This document shows, one piece after another, positions 11,735-21,716 of a stretch of DNA of 64,000 nucleotides (its first letter is position 1; every line of letters starts with the position of its first letter). Source of the DNA: Reutealis trisperma. Lineage: Eukaryota; Streptophyta; Magnoliopsida; Malpighiales; Euphorbiaceae. The position numbers and the translations under genes were made by a program. The notes below the pieces were generated by a model. That model searched no databases. It was not told the origin of the DNA and saw nothing but the letters and a program-made list of their open reading frames with translations. Location of the stretch: NCBI GenBank assembly GCA_947687605.1, contig CANTUT010001530.1, forward strand, positions 16,001-80,000. The letters run 5' to 3'.

Positions 11735-13655
11735 TGAATTTTTAGCGTGTTCTGCTCTTTTTTTTTTTTATTTTTTTAATTATTTAATTGTTTAAAGTAT
11801 ATAATATTTTAAAAAATTATAAATGGTTTATATATTTTTAAATTAAGTGTTAATTATTTTTTATATATTTCAATATTTAAAATTAAAAATATAATAATTA
11901 ATTTTATTTCTTCCATCTAATAATTGTTATAATTTTAATTAAATATATTTAAATAATTATAAAATGTTTAATAACTCAAACTATTGGAACATGTATATTA
12001 AATTTTATTTATTTGTTTTTTTGGTATATTGATATTGAATTTGAGGTACATTATTATTATATTATAAGTAAATTGATATTTAATTAAAAATATATTTTAT
12101 CATTAACTGACACTTTAAAAGTGATATAAATATAATTTAATACCAATGTACATACATTTAAGTAATAATGTACCTGTAGTTCAAGAGTCGTATACATAAA
12201 ATTAAATTATAATATATCTCTAATATAAAACTAATGTTCATAGATTAATTCTTATTAGAATATTTTTATCATTAATATTATAATTGAAGATATATTTTAT
12301 TATTAACTGACAGTTTAAAAGTAATGTACATGCAATTTAACATTAATGTACATACTTTTAAGTAACAATGTACTTATAATTGGAGAACCATGTACATTAT
12401 TTATAACTATTTAAATCACTAATTTATTATTTTTTATATTTAATTAAACAGCTTTTGTACTTGGATAGAATAAAATTTAAAGTACAACAATTCATTAAAA
12501 GAAAATATCAAACCTTGCGTTCTTGGACTACTATTGATGTAAGAATTAAAATGAATGAGGAGCTTAAAGAAGGAAGATTTGAGAAAGGAAAAGTTTTAGC
12601 ACCTTTAAAAAAATCAAATTCTAAAAAAAAATAAAAAACAAAAGGAAAAGCAAGAAAAACAAGAAGAAAATGCTGACAAAATGAAAAAGACAAAAGGGGA
12701 TAAGGTAATTTATTAACTCTTTATCAAACCAGCAGTAATATTGATATTAAACGTTATGCACATTTGCTATTTACTTTATATGTATTGGTATTGAAAAAGA
12801 TGACTAATGTACATACAGTTCAATATTAATGTACATGCACTTCAATACTAATGTACATGGAATACAAAACAACCAATGTATTTTTAATACAAGACTAATG
12901 CATATAGATTAATTGCTATCAGAATATTTTTATCATTAATATTGTAATTAAAGATATATTTTATTATTAACTGATACTTCAAAAGTAATGTACATACAAT
13001 TTAATACTAATGTACATACTTTTAAGTAATAATGTATCTGCAGTTGGAGAGTCATGTACTTGCAGTTAAATTACAATGTATTTTTAGTATAAAACTAATG
13101 TATATAGACTAATTGTTATCAGAATATTTTTATTATTAATATTATAATTAAAGATATATTTTATTATTAAATGACAGTTCAAAAGTAATTTATATGCAAT
13201 TTAACACTGAGGTACATGCATTTTAAGTAATGATGTACATGTAATTGAAGAGTTATGTATATATAGTTAAATTACAATGTATCTATAATACAAAACTAAT
13301 GTACATAAAATAATTGTTATCAGAATATTTTTTTATCATTAATACTGTAATTGAAGATATATTTTATCATTAATTGATAGTTCAAAAATAACGTATATGT
13401 AATTCAATACCAATGTGGCTGTATTTTGAGCAACAATGTACCAATTAATTTAAAAAATACATAATAATTCAATTTATATATTTAATTATAAATTATATAT
13501 TTATTAGAATTATAATAATTATTAGATGGTAGAAACAAAAATAATTTATATATTTAATTATAATTATTCAATTTTAAGTATTGAAATAAATAAAAAAATA
13601 ATTAGCATTTAAAATTAAGAAAAAAATGGTGAAAAAGAAAAATGCGCTAATGGAA
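11735..13655. mobile_element. Putative non-autonomous element with long degenerate terminal inverted repeats
   Basis: About 200 bp at the left (TTTTTAGCGTGTTCTGCTC and onward) matches, in inverted orientation, the right end near 13440-13655. Shared stretches include AATTATTTTTTATATATTTCAATA or a variant and CCATCTAATAATT. The interior holds tandem copies of a roughly 200-bp unit. The 61-codon minus-strand frame at 12508-12693 is low-complexity and not a transposase. A MULE or other TIR element is possible, but the exact ends and target duplication were not resolved. Confidence 0.5.
12087..13445. repeat. Tandem repeat of a ~200-bp unit rich in AATGTACAT
   Basis: Copies start near 12087, 12290, 12950, 13150 and 13355, each with GATATATTTTATTATTAACTGA or a close variant. 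This is followed by AATGTACAT, a T/A stretch, TTTTAAGTAATAATGTA and a variable linker. The array is interrupted at about 12440-12840 by unrelated A/T-rich sequence. TGTACA palindromes recur throughout. Confidence 0.75.
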
Positions 13656-13752
13656 TTGTAAAAGAAAAAAATCTCAACATAAATCTCTAGCAATTGCAAA
13701 TTTCCCGCGTCTTTTAACTTAACAAATATTTAACGCATATATTGTGGATCCG

Positions 13753-13772
13753 GTTCATGATACATCATGAAC
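13753..13772. repeat. 20-bp near-perfect palindrome
   Basis: GTTCATGAT and ATCATGAAC are separated by AC. The symmetry extends imperfectly outward through GGATCCG and CACGGATTC. No function is evident. Confidence 0.7.
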
Positions 13773-13907
13773 ACGGATTCAAGATATAACAATTGTGTCT
13801 TTACTCTTCTTTATTACATTTTTCCTATTGCTGGGAGGTGGGAATCCCAGTCCTTTTGTTTATTTGGATGGTTGGCAAATTATAAGATGACCGGGTCCAT
13901 ATAGCAT

Positions 13908-14688
13908 AGTTATTAAATTCGACTAGCAACATGATCTATAAGCTTGTTCAGCGGATTAACATATTAATCAATAAATCAATTATTAAATATGTGAATTAAT
14001 ATAATTAATTAAATATGTAATTTATAATTTTATATAATAAAGTAAATATAAATTATAAAAAAATTTAAAAGTACATAAACTTTTATTTAAAAATAAAAAT
14101 TAACAAATTAGATATTTGAATTTACAAACATAAAAAAAATACACAAATAAGTCTATTAAATATTTCATATATTTTTAAATTTTTATATCCATGAATCATA
14201 ATTTGAACATAAAAAAGAAAAATTGAGATTTAATAATTTTTCCTTACATTTTTATCAAAATGTGTAAATAAGTTTAACATCAAATTATTAAATTATCAAT
14301 TTAAAAATTAAATATAATTAAATTATTAAATTTCAAGAATTAAAAATTAATTTAACACTAAGAATTAAAATAAAATAAAAATTTTTGAACTTTTACTATA
14401 TAGGATGAAAATATAAAATAATTAAAAAAAATTTAGAAATGAAAATAAAATGCATATCATAATAATTTATCCAAATAAGAGCAAGTTATAGTGAAAAAGA
14501 AAAAAGATTGAAAATTGTGATACTATCGGATCACATGAGATCACTAAGTCACTGATTCAACTATCTGAATCGTATGATTTTTATGTATTATTGTAATTTC
14601 AGTCTAATAATAAACCTCAACTGATTCAGTGTTCGGATTACCAATCATCAGGTCAACCTACCAATATAGTATTGATTTAATTATTATA
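13908..14688. mobile_element. MULE-like non-autonomous element (781 bp)
   Basis: The direct repeat CCATATAGCAT occurs exactly at 13897-13907 and 14689-14699. The enclosed DNA begins AGTTATTAAATTCGAC and ends, on the opposite strand, TATAATAATTAAATCAA, so the ends are loosely inverted. A 9-11-bp duplication fits Mutator-like elements. There is no coding capacity; the interior is A/T-rich with degenerate GATCGGTT-type ends. Confidence 0.6.
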
Positions 14689-14744
14689 CCATATAGCATC
14701 ATAGTTTTAGAGTATACGTTAAGTATAATATATGTAAAAAAAAA

Positions 14745-14840
14745 AAAAAATGATATATTGGTATAGTTGATTAATGCTTTACCTTTATAACCTAAAGATT
14801 GTAGGTTCGAGCTATGGTAATCATTTTGTTTTTTTCCTTT
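14745..14840 (+). mobile_element. Possible SINE or tRNA-derived fragment
   Basis: TGGTATAGTTGAT resembles an A box and GTAGGTTCGAGCTATGG carries a good B box. An A run lies before it and a T-rich tract after. A full tRNA fold cannot be made, so it is not called a tRNA gene. Confidence 0.35.
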
Positions 14841-15479
14841 TTTTTATTTATTCTTTATTTATTCTTTTTCAGTTATTCTTTTTTTTTTCTTCTTTTTGTT
14901 TTTTTATTTGTTTGTAATTAAAATTATATGTATTTTATTTTATTTCTCTAAGAAAAAAATTATATTAATGATTAATTTTTTTATTTGTTTAATTGTTCTA
15001 ATTAAATTTTATTAATTTTTATAAGAAAAATTACATTAATGGTTGAATTTTTTTTATTTGATTCTTATAATGATAATTAATTTTAATATTATTAATTTTT
15101 CAATATAATTTATATTTATAAATTTTAATATTTTTATGAGTAATTTTTTAAATCGTTTTTAAGGATAATTTCATATTTTTATAAAATATTATATTTATCT
15201 TTTTTATGACAATGAATTTTTAAAAATCATATCTTTTTGTAGATGATGATGATAATAATGATAATGATGATAATAATAATTAAGCCCTTGAAAAAATTAT
15301 TAATTTGATTATATAATTAATTTTCACACTATTATTTTTATTTAGAAGATCAATTATAAGAATTTATATTTTAAGCTAAATTGAAATTTAAGTAATTAAA
15401 TGATGATGATTAATATGAAATAAGATTAAAGGCCTACGATTTAAAATTCATTAATTAATTACCTATTATTATTTTATAT
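14841..15479. other. T/A-rich DNA with GAT/AAT microsatellite
   Basis: No gene is seen. T-rich sequence at 14825-15070 is followed by a GATGAT/AATAAT microsatellite at about 15241-15281. Confidence 0.5.
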
Positions 15480-16142
15480 TCTGTAGGTTGGATTATGATT
15501 GCTGGAATTAATGATTGGATTTCTGTGAATTATGTGATGTTCTCTCTCAAGATACAACATATGTATTCATATTAATCTTACGTCTACTCTCATTATCATA
15601 AACAATTAATACAAACCCATTAAATTTTATGGAAATTCTTTTAACAATCACAAGGGAGTATTATTATTTCTAAACAATATATTTCCTAGGTCAATTATCA
15701 TAATGAACTAATATTGCATTTCCATTCTCGCTACTTCACACAATATCTTAAATCATGCAATTAATGGCCGGTTAATTACAAGTATTAAGTTTTAAGATAA
15801 AAGATTAATTCCAACAATTAAATCCAATCAATAAAATATAAATAATCATATACAAATCAAAAGATTACATCTAAATCCTAGAAAAATGAACTTAGCTACT
15901 CATAATTAAGAAGAAAGAAACAATTAAATTAACAATCAATATATTAACAAACATAATAACAATTTATAATTAAATTCAAGAGTAAAGTTTAGAAAGAACT
16001 CTTTTTAGAATAAAGTCTTTGGCAAACATAAGTTTCAAAACTGCTCTTGATAAAAATTACATAAACAAAGAAGAAAACTAATCTATTTTTTTTTCTCTCT
16101 AAATATTTTTTAATGGATTTCTTGATGCTCCCTTTTTCTTTT

Positions 16143-16171
16143 CCAAGCATGGTATTTATAGGCATGCTTGG
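16143..16171 (-). promoter_or_regulatory. TATA box inside an inverted repeat (retroelement promoter)
   Basis: On the minus strand TATAAATA (16160-16153) sits between CCAAGCATG and CATGCTTGG arms (16143-16151 and 16163-16171). This would be the core promoter of the minus-strand retroelement. Confidence 0.5.
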
Positions 16172-16244
16172 TGGAAGAATTCAAGTTCCATTAAAATTCT
16201 TGCATAAAAAATTCAACAACATTAGCTAAATTGACAACCAAACA

Positions 16245-16351
16245 TGAAGTTGAATTCATACATCAAAATTCAATATTAATAGTTAGGTTGGCCACCAAAA
16301 GTGAATTCTTATATTAATATTCAGCAAAAATGGTTAGGTTGGCTATTAACC
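16245..16351. repeat. ~50-bp minisatellite split by the solo LTR
   Basis: Units with AATTCTTATATTAATATTCA and GGTTAGGTTGGC occur before 16352, and another continues at 19725-19772 beyond the inserted LTR. The host sequence therefore carried at least three tandem units before insertion. Confidence 0.65.
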
Positions 16352-17189
16352 TGTAACAACCCACATCTACCCTAGGAGTTTTCGTGACAAATTGCTTGAA
16401 TTTAGAGTTATTGTGACAAAATATTTGATTTTATGAAAATTCATGTGTGGCGTGATTTATGAGTTTGGGGCATGTTAAATTAATTTTAATATGCCTAATA
16501 TGAATTATTATTGTGAAATAAATGATTTGAATAAAATGCATTAGCATGAAATAATTTATTTTTCCTAAAATAAATTTTCATGTAAAAAGACGATTTTTAA
16601 GCATAAAATAATTTTATGAGTATTTTTAAAATATTTTTAAATAAATGTTTTTGGAAAAATTTTAATAAAAATAATAAGAAAAAATATTGTATTTTTAATT
16701 ACCTATAATCAGCCCTAAATTAATTAAAAAGCCCAAAAACCTAAAAGACCGCTACACAAAAACACTTCCAACCTAGCTCATTAAGGGCAAACTTGGAAAT
16801 TGCACCCCAAACCCTAATATATATTGAAAATTTCGGCCAACACTCTCATTCCAGCAGCCATCACTCCATTTTTCTGTATCTTGGCAGAAAAAATTCTCTC
16901 AAAATATTTCTCTCTACCGAAATATTGAAAACATCGTTTCGCGATTTCGTGACCATAATCGTAAGTTTTTATTCTCTTTCGATTTCTAAACTGATTTCTA
17001 TGAAATAAATTATGGGAAAATTATTTTGAATTATTTGATTACTGATTTCTATAGATTCAATTTTGTTTGAGTGAACTTTTGGGTGAGAAAATTTATTTTC
17101 TACTGAAAACACGATTCTTTCCGCAAGATTTCTCCAAAGGTGAATTCTATAACTTAAAATCACAATTTTATTGCATAAACATCATAAGG

Positions 17190-17900
17190 GGGGGCGATTT
17201 GTGCATGGATGTATTCTAAACTGATATTTGATCTATTTTGATGAAAAATATTGGATTAAATAATATTTCTATATATTTCTGTGATGACCGAAAAGTTTTG
17301 AAAAACAAAGGAATTCAAGGTTTTCGTGTTAGAATTTGGAAATTAGAAAATTTTATTCTTTCATGAATATATGGCTGCCGATTTGTATGAATTGGTGTTC
17401 TAATATGATATTTGTTTTGTTTAGATGAAAAATAATGATTTGAATCATGTGTCTGTTTATCGCTGAAATGAACGAAATGTGCAGAAAGCGCGGAAACTCA
17501 TGATTTTTCACCTAAGCTTTTGAACTTAGAATTTTTTTTGTATAAACCCCACCTATGGCTGCCGATTCATGAAGGAATGTATTCTAAACTAATATTTTCA
17601 GTGATTGAATGAAAAATAATGGTTTAAACAACTTGTTTGCATATTTCTAAAATGACCGGAAAATACTAAAAACAAGAAAACTTGTGGTTTTGTGCACTCT
17701 AATGCAAAAGATTGAATTTTTATATGTTAATAACACCAATAGTGGCCGATTCCTATGAATTTATATTCTAGAATGATTTTTGTTATGAATACATGAAAGA
17801 TCTTGGTTCAAACCATGTTTTTACATATTTCTGAAATAGACGGAAAGCACGAAAAGGAGAAGAAATTGGTTTTTACCCTAATGATGCATTCGGCCTATAT
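17190..17900 (+). repeat. Internal ~183-bp tandem array of the LTR, four units
   Basis: CGATT markers in GGCTGCCGATT or variants fall at about 17195, 17379, 17563 and 17747, a spacing of 184 bp. Each unit continues with TTCTAAACTGATTTTTG, a GATGAAAAATAATGG block and a GACCGGAAAG block. The same array occurs in every copy of this LTR in the window. Confidence 0.85.
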
Positions 17901-18985
17901 GAACAATTTTGTCCAAATGTTTATAAATTTTATGTGATGTGTTTTGATGATTGTTGACATGTATGTATGTATAATAAATGATAAAATTGCATGTTAATTG
18001 AAGGTATGGTCCTAGATGAGCTTAAATGTGTTATGGTATACTTAAGGTATACTTACGGTATCTTAACCTTGTATTGTGATTAAAATGAAAATGTGATTGA
18101 GGAATTAGAAACTAGATGTCATGATGACTTAATGATGAATATATGGTTATGAGTTAATGAAGTGAAAGGGATCATAAGAGTTAAGCATGATGTTTGAAGG
18201 ATTAATTGTTAAGTTGACATGTATGGAAGTGTAAAGTGAACTAAGATAATTGATAAGTGAATTGATATTGAGGTAATGATATTGTGATGACCTTAAAAGG
18301 GTATTGACATGATTGCAATGTGTTTTCATGTGAGCTTATAAGGCCTAAGTATACAAGACCAGTAGGTCAACGAGCTATATGCAAGTGATGAGTACACCTA
18401 TGTGTGGACTCTAAGTGTATGTGTATGCTATATGTACATGGGTAGTTATGGGATAGGAGCATCATGAGTAAATAAATACTAAGTATTAAATCAAATATTA
18501 TGTTAGAGTTTGAGGAGCTTAGAAGTGTAAAAGGAACTACGTGAACTAGGAGCAAAGGAACCCCAAGGTGAGTAAACACAATGCTTTTGTTACAAGTGTG
18601 AGTAAACATCGTATTCATGTTATAAGTGTAAACAACATTTTGTTGTGTTACAAGAATGTGATATATTGCTATGTGAACCTTTGTGATCTTTGAAACCTAA
18701 GTTCTTTCCATTTTTATTTTATTATATGATTTCTTTGACAAGCTTGGGTTGCCAAGGGACAATTGGTCTAAAACCATTTTGTTTATCCAATGAGAACTTC
18801 TTGCGATTAACTTCCCAACTTATATTCTTTCTGGAACTACACTATCATTGTATCTTTTGCTTGAAAGTTAAACCACTATTGTTATTGGAATACATGTTAT
18901 TGATGCCTTATGTGATATTGATAATTGTGATTACCATTAGCTCTAGCTATGGTACCTTTTACCCTTTATGCAGAAATTTTCATAT

Positions 18986-19200
18986 CAATGCGAGTAATCA
19001 TCGGCTATGTGCTACTCGTACCGATGCGAGTAATCATCAGCTATGTGATCCTCGTACCGATGCGAGTAATTATCGGCTATATGTTCGAGTGATTATAGCA
19101 ATAGCCTTCACTCTATGTATTATGTGTTCGAGTGATTATGGCAATAGCCTTCACTCTATGTGTTCGAGTGATTATGGCAGTAGCCTTCACTTTATGTGTT
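18986..19200 (+). repeat. 36-bp tandem array inside the solo LTR
   Basis: Three units with ATGCGAGTAATCATCGGCTA start at 18988, 19024 and 19060. They are followed by about three units with GTTCGAGTGATTATGGCA near 19081, 19124 and 19160. The two subtypes look like diverged forms of one unit. The other LTR copies hold only one such segment. Confidence 0.85.
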
Positions 19201-19724
19201 ATAAGTGTAATTTCTGCAAACCTTTCTAAATTGCAAACTATGAATCATGACCTATAAGTTATGAGCTATGAGCCTTTTCTAAGGGATATGTATTATTGTA
19301 CAATCACTATTGTTTACTCATTGAGATCATCTATCTCACCCTTTTTCCTTGTGTGGTTCTAGGTGAGCAAATGTGAGGAGGCAAGGTGATGGCTCAAGCA
19401 TTCTACTTCGCTTGGGAATTCCTTGTCCAAGTTATCAATAATACTATTTTTTATGAAGTCTTATCATTAGATGCTCTAGGAATGTTGATTGATACTTATC
19501 GAGATTTATATTATTTCCCTTATGGATTTTATATGTTGATTTATTTAAGTCTTTCGCAAATTTATGATATTTATCTAAATGGTTTAAATGAGTTAATGAA
19601 GAAGGTTTGGTAAGATCCTAAGCATGATTGTTAAATGTTAATGGGTTCTACGGGCATGGGTGACCTTATGTCTCCCTATGTTCTAGGACCGTCGTATCTC
19701 ATAAGGTTGGGATGTGACATAACC

Positions 19725-21564
19725 TTTGAATTCTTATATTAATATTCAACAAAAATGGTTAGGTTGGCCTAGTGGTGATATCCATAAACACTTATAAAAC
19801 TCTAAACTCTAAACTATTTATTTCAGAGAATAATAAAATATCACAAAAAGGAAATTTAACCATCTCATGCTTATGTTGAATAATTTTTCAAAGGTCTCAA
19901 GAAATTAATATTTATAAACAATATATGAATAGCATTACAAGTCAAGCTTCTATCTCAGGTTCAAAACAATCCTCATTTTAATCATGTCTTGAATAGTCAT
20001 GCATTAAATTAACCACAAAGAAGTTGTTTTACTTTAGATTGGCATATACACACTTAATATCTTTAAATGCCTCTATCAAGACATATCAAATAGATGTACA
20101 AATCTCATAAGCATGTTAATGCAAATAATCTTCACTAATGGAATTCACAAATCAAGAGAGATCAATAGGTCTTAACTAGGCTTGTAATGGGGCTAACACA
20201 AGGTCTTTTGGCTGAACAAAGAAAAGGCTAAATAAACAAAAGTAAGATAATTGTGCTAAGCTTACAAAAGAAAATCAATAGCTCAAATAAAGGTATTTTG
20301 TTAATGAAGGATCCTTTTCATCTTAAGCACCATTCTTCTTCAATGTTTTCTTCTTTTAAGGCTGCCCCCCTCTTTTATTTTTTTTTTATCACTAACAACA
20401 TTATTTTAAGGATAAGTAAGAATTACTATCTTTTATTTTATTCAATTTTCTTGTTTTCCCCAAACTTGTTTTAAGTACAAGGTGATCTTTTAGAATGAAT
20501 AATACCCTTAGTTATTAGAGATCCCTTAAACTTCAATAATTCCTTTTTTTTTCATTAGAGTGTGAACTTGACAAAATTATCTCACAAATAGGATGAAGGA
20601 TAACAATTAAGGTTAATTAACAAAAAAAGAAAGCTAAAATTAACAAGGCACGAAGGGGTTAACTAGGGCAAAAATTAAAATAAGAGTGGATATAAGTAAC
20701 AGGCTAAACAAACAATGCCTAAATCATATCTCTCTTTCAAAATGAACTCAAAATTTCACATCAAAAGTTTGCAAAAACATGTTCTAAGATAGGTGAGGCA
20801 AATGAAAATAAAAATGTGTAGAAGCTTTCTCTAAGTAAGCATACACAAATTCAATGCAATCAATATAATGTAAAGCTACATAATCTTAATAAAAGTTAAT
20901 TTCTTACCCAAAATAGTTGCTCAACCTGAAATACTTTAATAAATTATCCATAAATATTAATTATAATCAATCATTAGCCTTTCATCAAATTATTTAACAC
21001 CAGCATATTTTACCAATAAAAGAGTAAAAATTTTAAATTTATTCATCAAAACACAAAAGAAATGAATGAAAATAGAAAACAAAAAACAAACTAAACCTGC
21101 CCCAAACTTGCAATTGACATTGTCCTAAATGTCAAAGAAACAAATTAAAAGAAAGAAAATATTCCCTCTTGTAGAAAAGTGCAATCTACTTCCTTGTTTC
21201 CTATAAAACATCATGAAATAACATTAAAGCAAGCATAGAAACTAATTACATAAAAAGAAAACATCAAATTTTTTTTTTATTTTTTGAAACTAGAAAAGAA
21301 AATCAAAAAAATTACAGAATGCATATCAAGAGCACAAAAAGTACTCCTTACTTGGCCATCTTGTATAAACAACTCTTCAGTTAGTTAGTTAGTTATCATT
21401 TTTTTTTGAAAAGAAAAATCACAGAAATTTAAGATGCATATCAAGAGTATAAAAATAACTCTTTACTCAGCCATTTTATGTTTAGTGAATCGGACCTAAA
21501 ACTTCAATTGATCAGGTAAAAAAGAAAAAAAATGCTACAAGAAAAACTAGAAGAGTTAGGGAAG
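19725..21564 (-). mobile_element. Athila-like retrotransposon, untranslated 3' region (middle segment)
   Basis: There is no coding frame. On the minus strand the segment includes CAAGTTTGGGGCAGG preceded by a short ATG-rich leader-like stretch near 21100-21130, typical of the long non-coding region after pol in Athila/Tat elements. A roughly 110-bp imperfect tandem duplication containing CTCTTGATATGCAT lies at about 21265-21480. The segment joins the LOG pseudogene on its right and resumes the interrupted sequence on its left. Confidence 0.5.
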
Positions 21565-21716
21565 TTACAACCGAAGATTTAGATCTAGTCCATCCTTCTT
21601 ATTGCTAGTAGCCCCAAGGTGCCGACCACCTGCGCCATCAATGGATCAGGTTTGGGTTAAAAGTTTTGCAGTTGATCAATCAATTGATCAATAGTTGAAG
21701 CAGAGACTAGGATGCA
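21565..21716 (-). pseudogene. LOG-type cytokinin-activating enzyme pseudogene, C-terminal part
   Basis: Reading minus from 21716, the frame gives VSASTIDQLIDQLQNF, a stop, then PKPDPLMAQ; after one frameshift it gives SNKKDGLDLNLRL and a stop at 21565-21567. This is the C-terminal tail of a LOG-type phosphoribohydrolase. It continues in the same frame from 31643, the far side of the retrotransposon at 21717-31642. Together with 31643-32154 it is one pseudogene of about 219 codons. Confidence 0.8.

Larger units (their letters stand above)
15480..16351 (-). mobile_element. Athila-like retrotransposon, 3' LTR/untranslated part (left segment)
   Basis: The sequence resembles LTR and leader DNA of Athila-type elements, read on the minus strand. 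It contains a TATA box in that orientation at 16160-16153. The solo LTR at 16352-19719 interrupts it, and it resumes at 19720 after the TAACC duplication. Its outer boundary is not defined. Assignment to the Athila whose coding part lies at 33440-38509 is inferred from position and orientation. Confidence 0.4.
16352..19719 (+). mobile_element. Solo LTR of a Tekay/Del-like chromovirus (3368 bp)
   Basis: It begins TGTAACAACCC and ends GGGATGTGACA, the same termini as the LTRs of the two larger elements in this window. It is flanked by the 5-bp duplication TAACC at 16347-16351 and 19720-19724. There is no PBS or internal coding region, so it is a solo LTR left by LTR-LTR recombination. The 179-codon frame at 18690-19229 lies wholly in LTR repeats and is not a gene. 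Confidence 0.92.

Noticed and set aside
14759..14820. tRNA gene
   Set aside because: A good B box and weak A box are present, but no acceptor stem or anticodon arm can be paired; it is kept only as a possible SINE remnant.
18690..19229. 179-codon plus-strand open frame
   Set aside because: It lies entirely inside the solo LTR and its second half is the 36-bp tandem array; the other LTR copies do not keep the frame.
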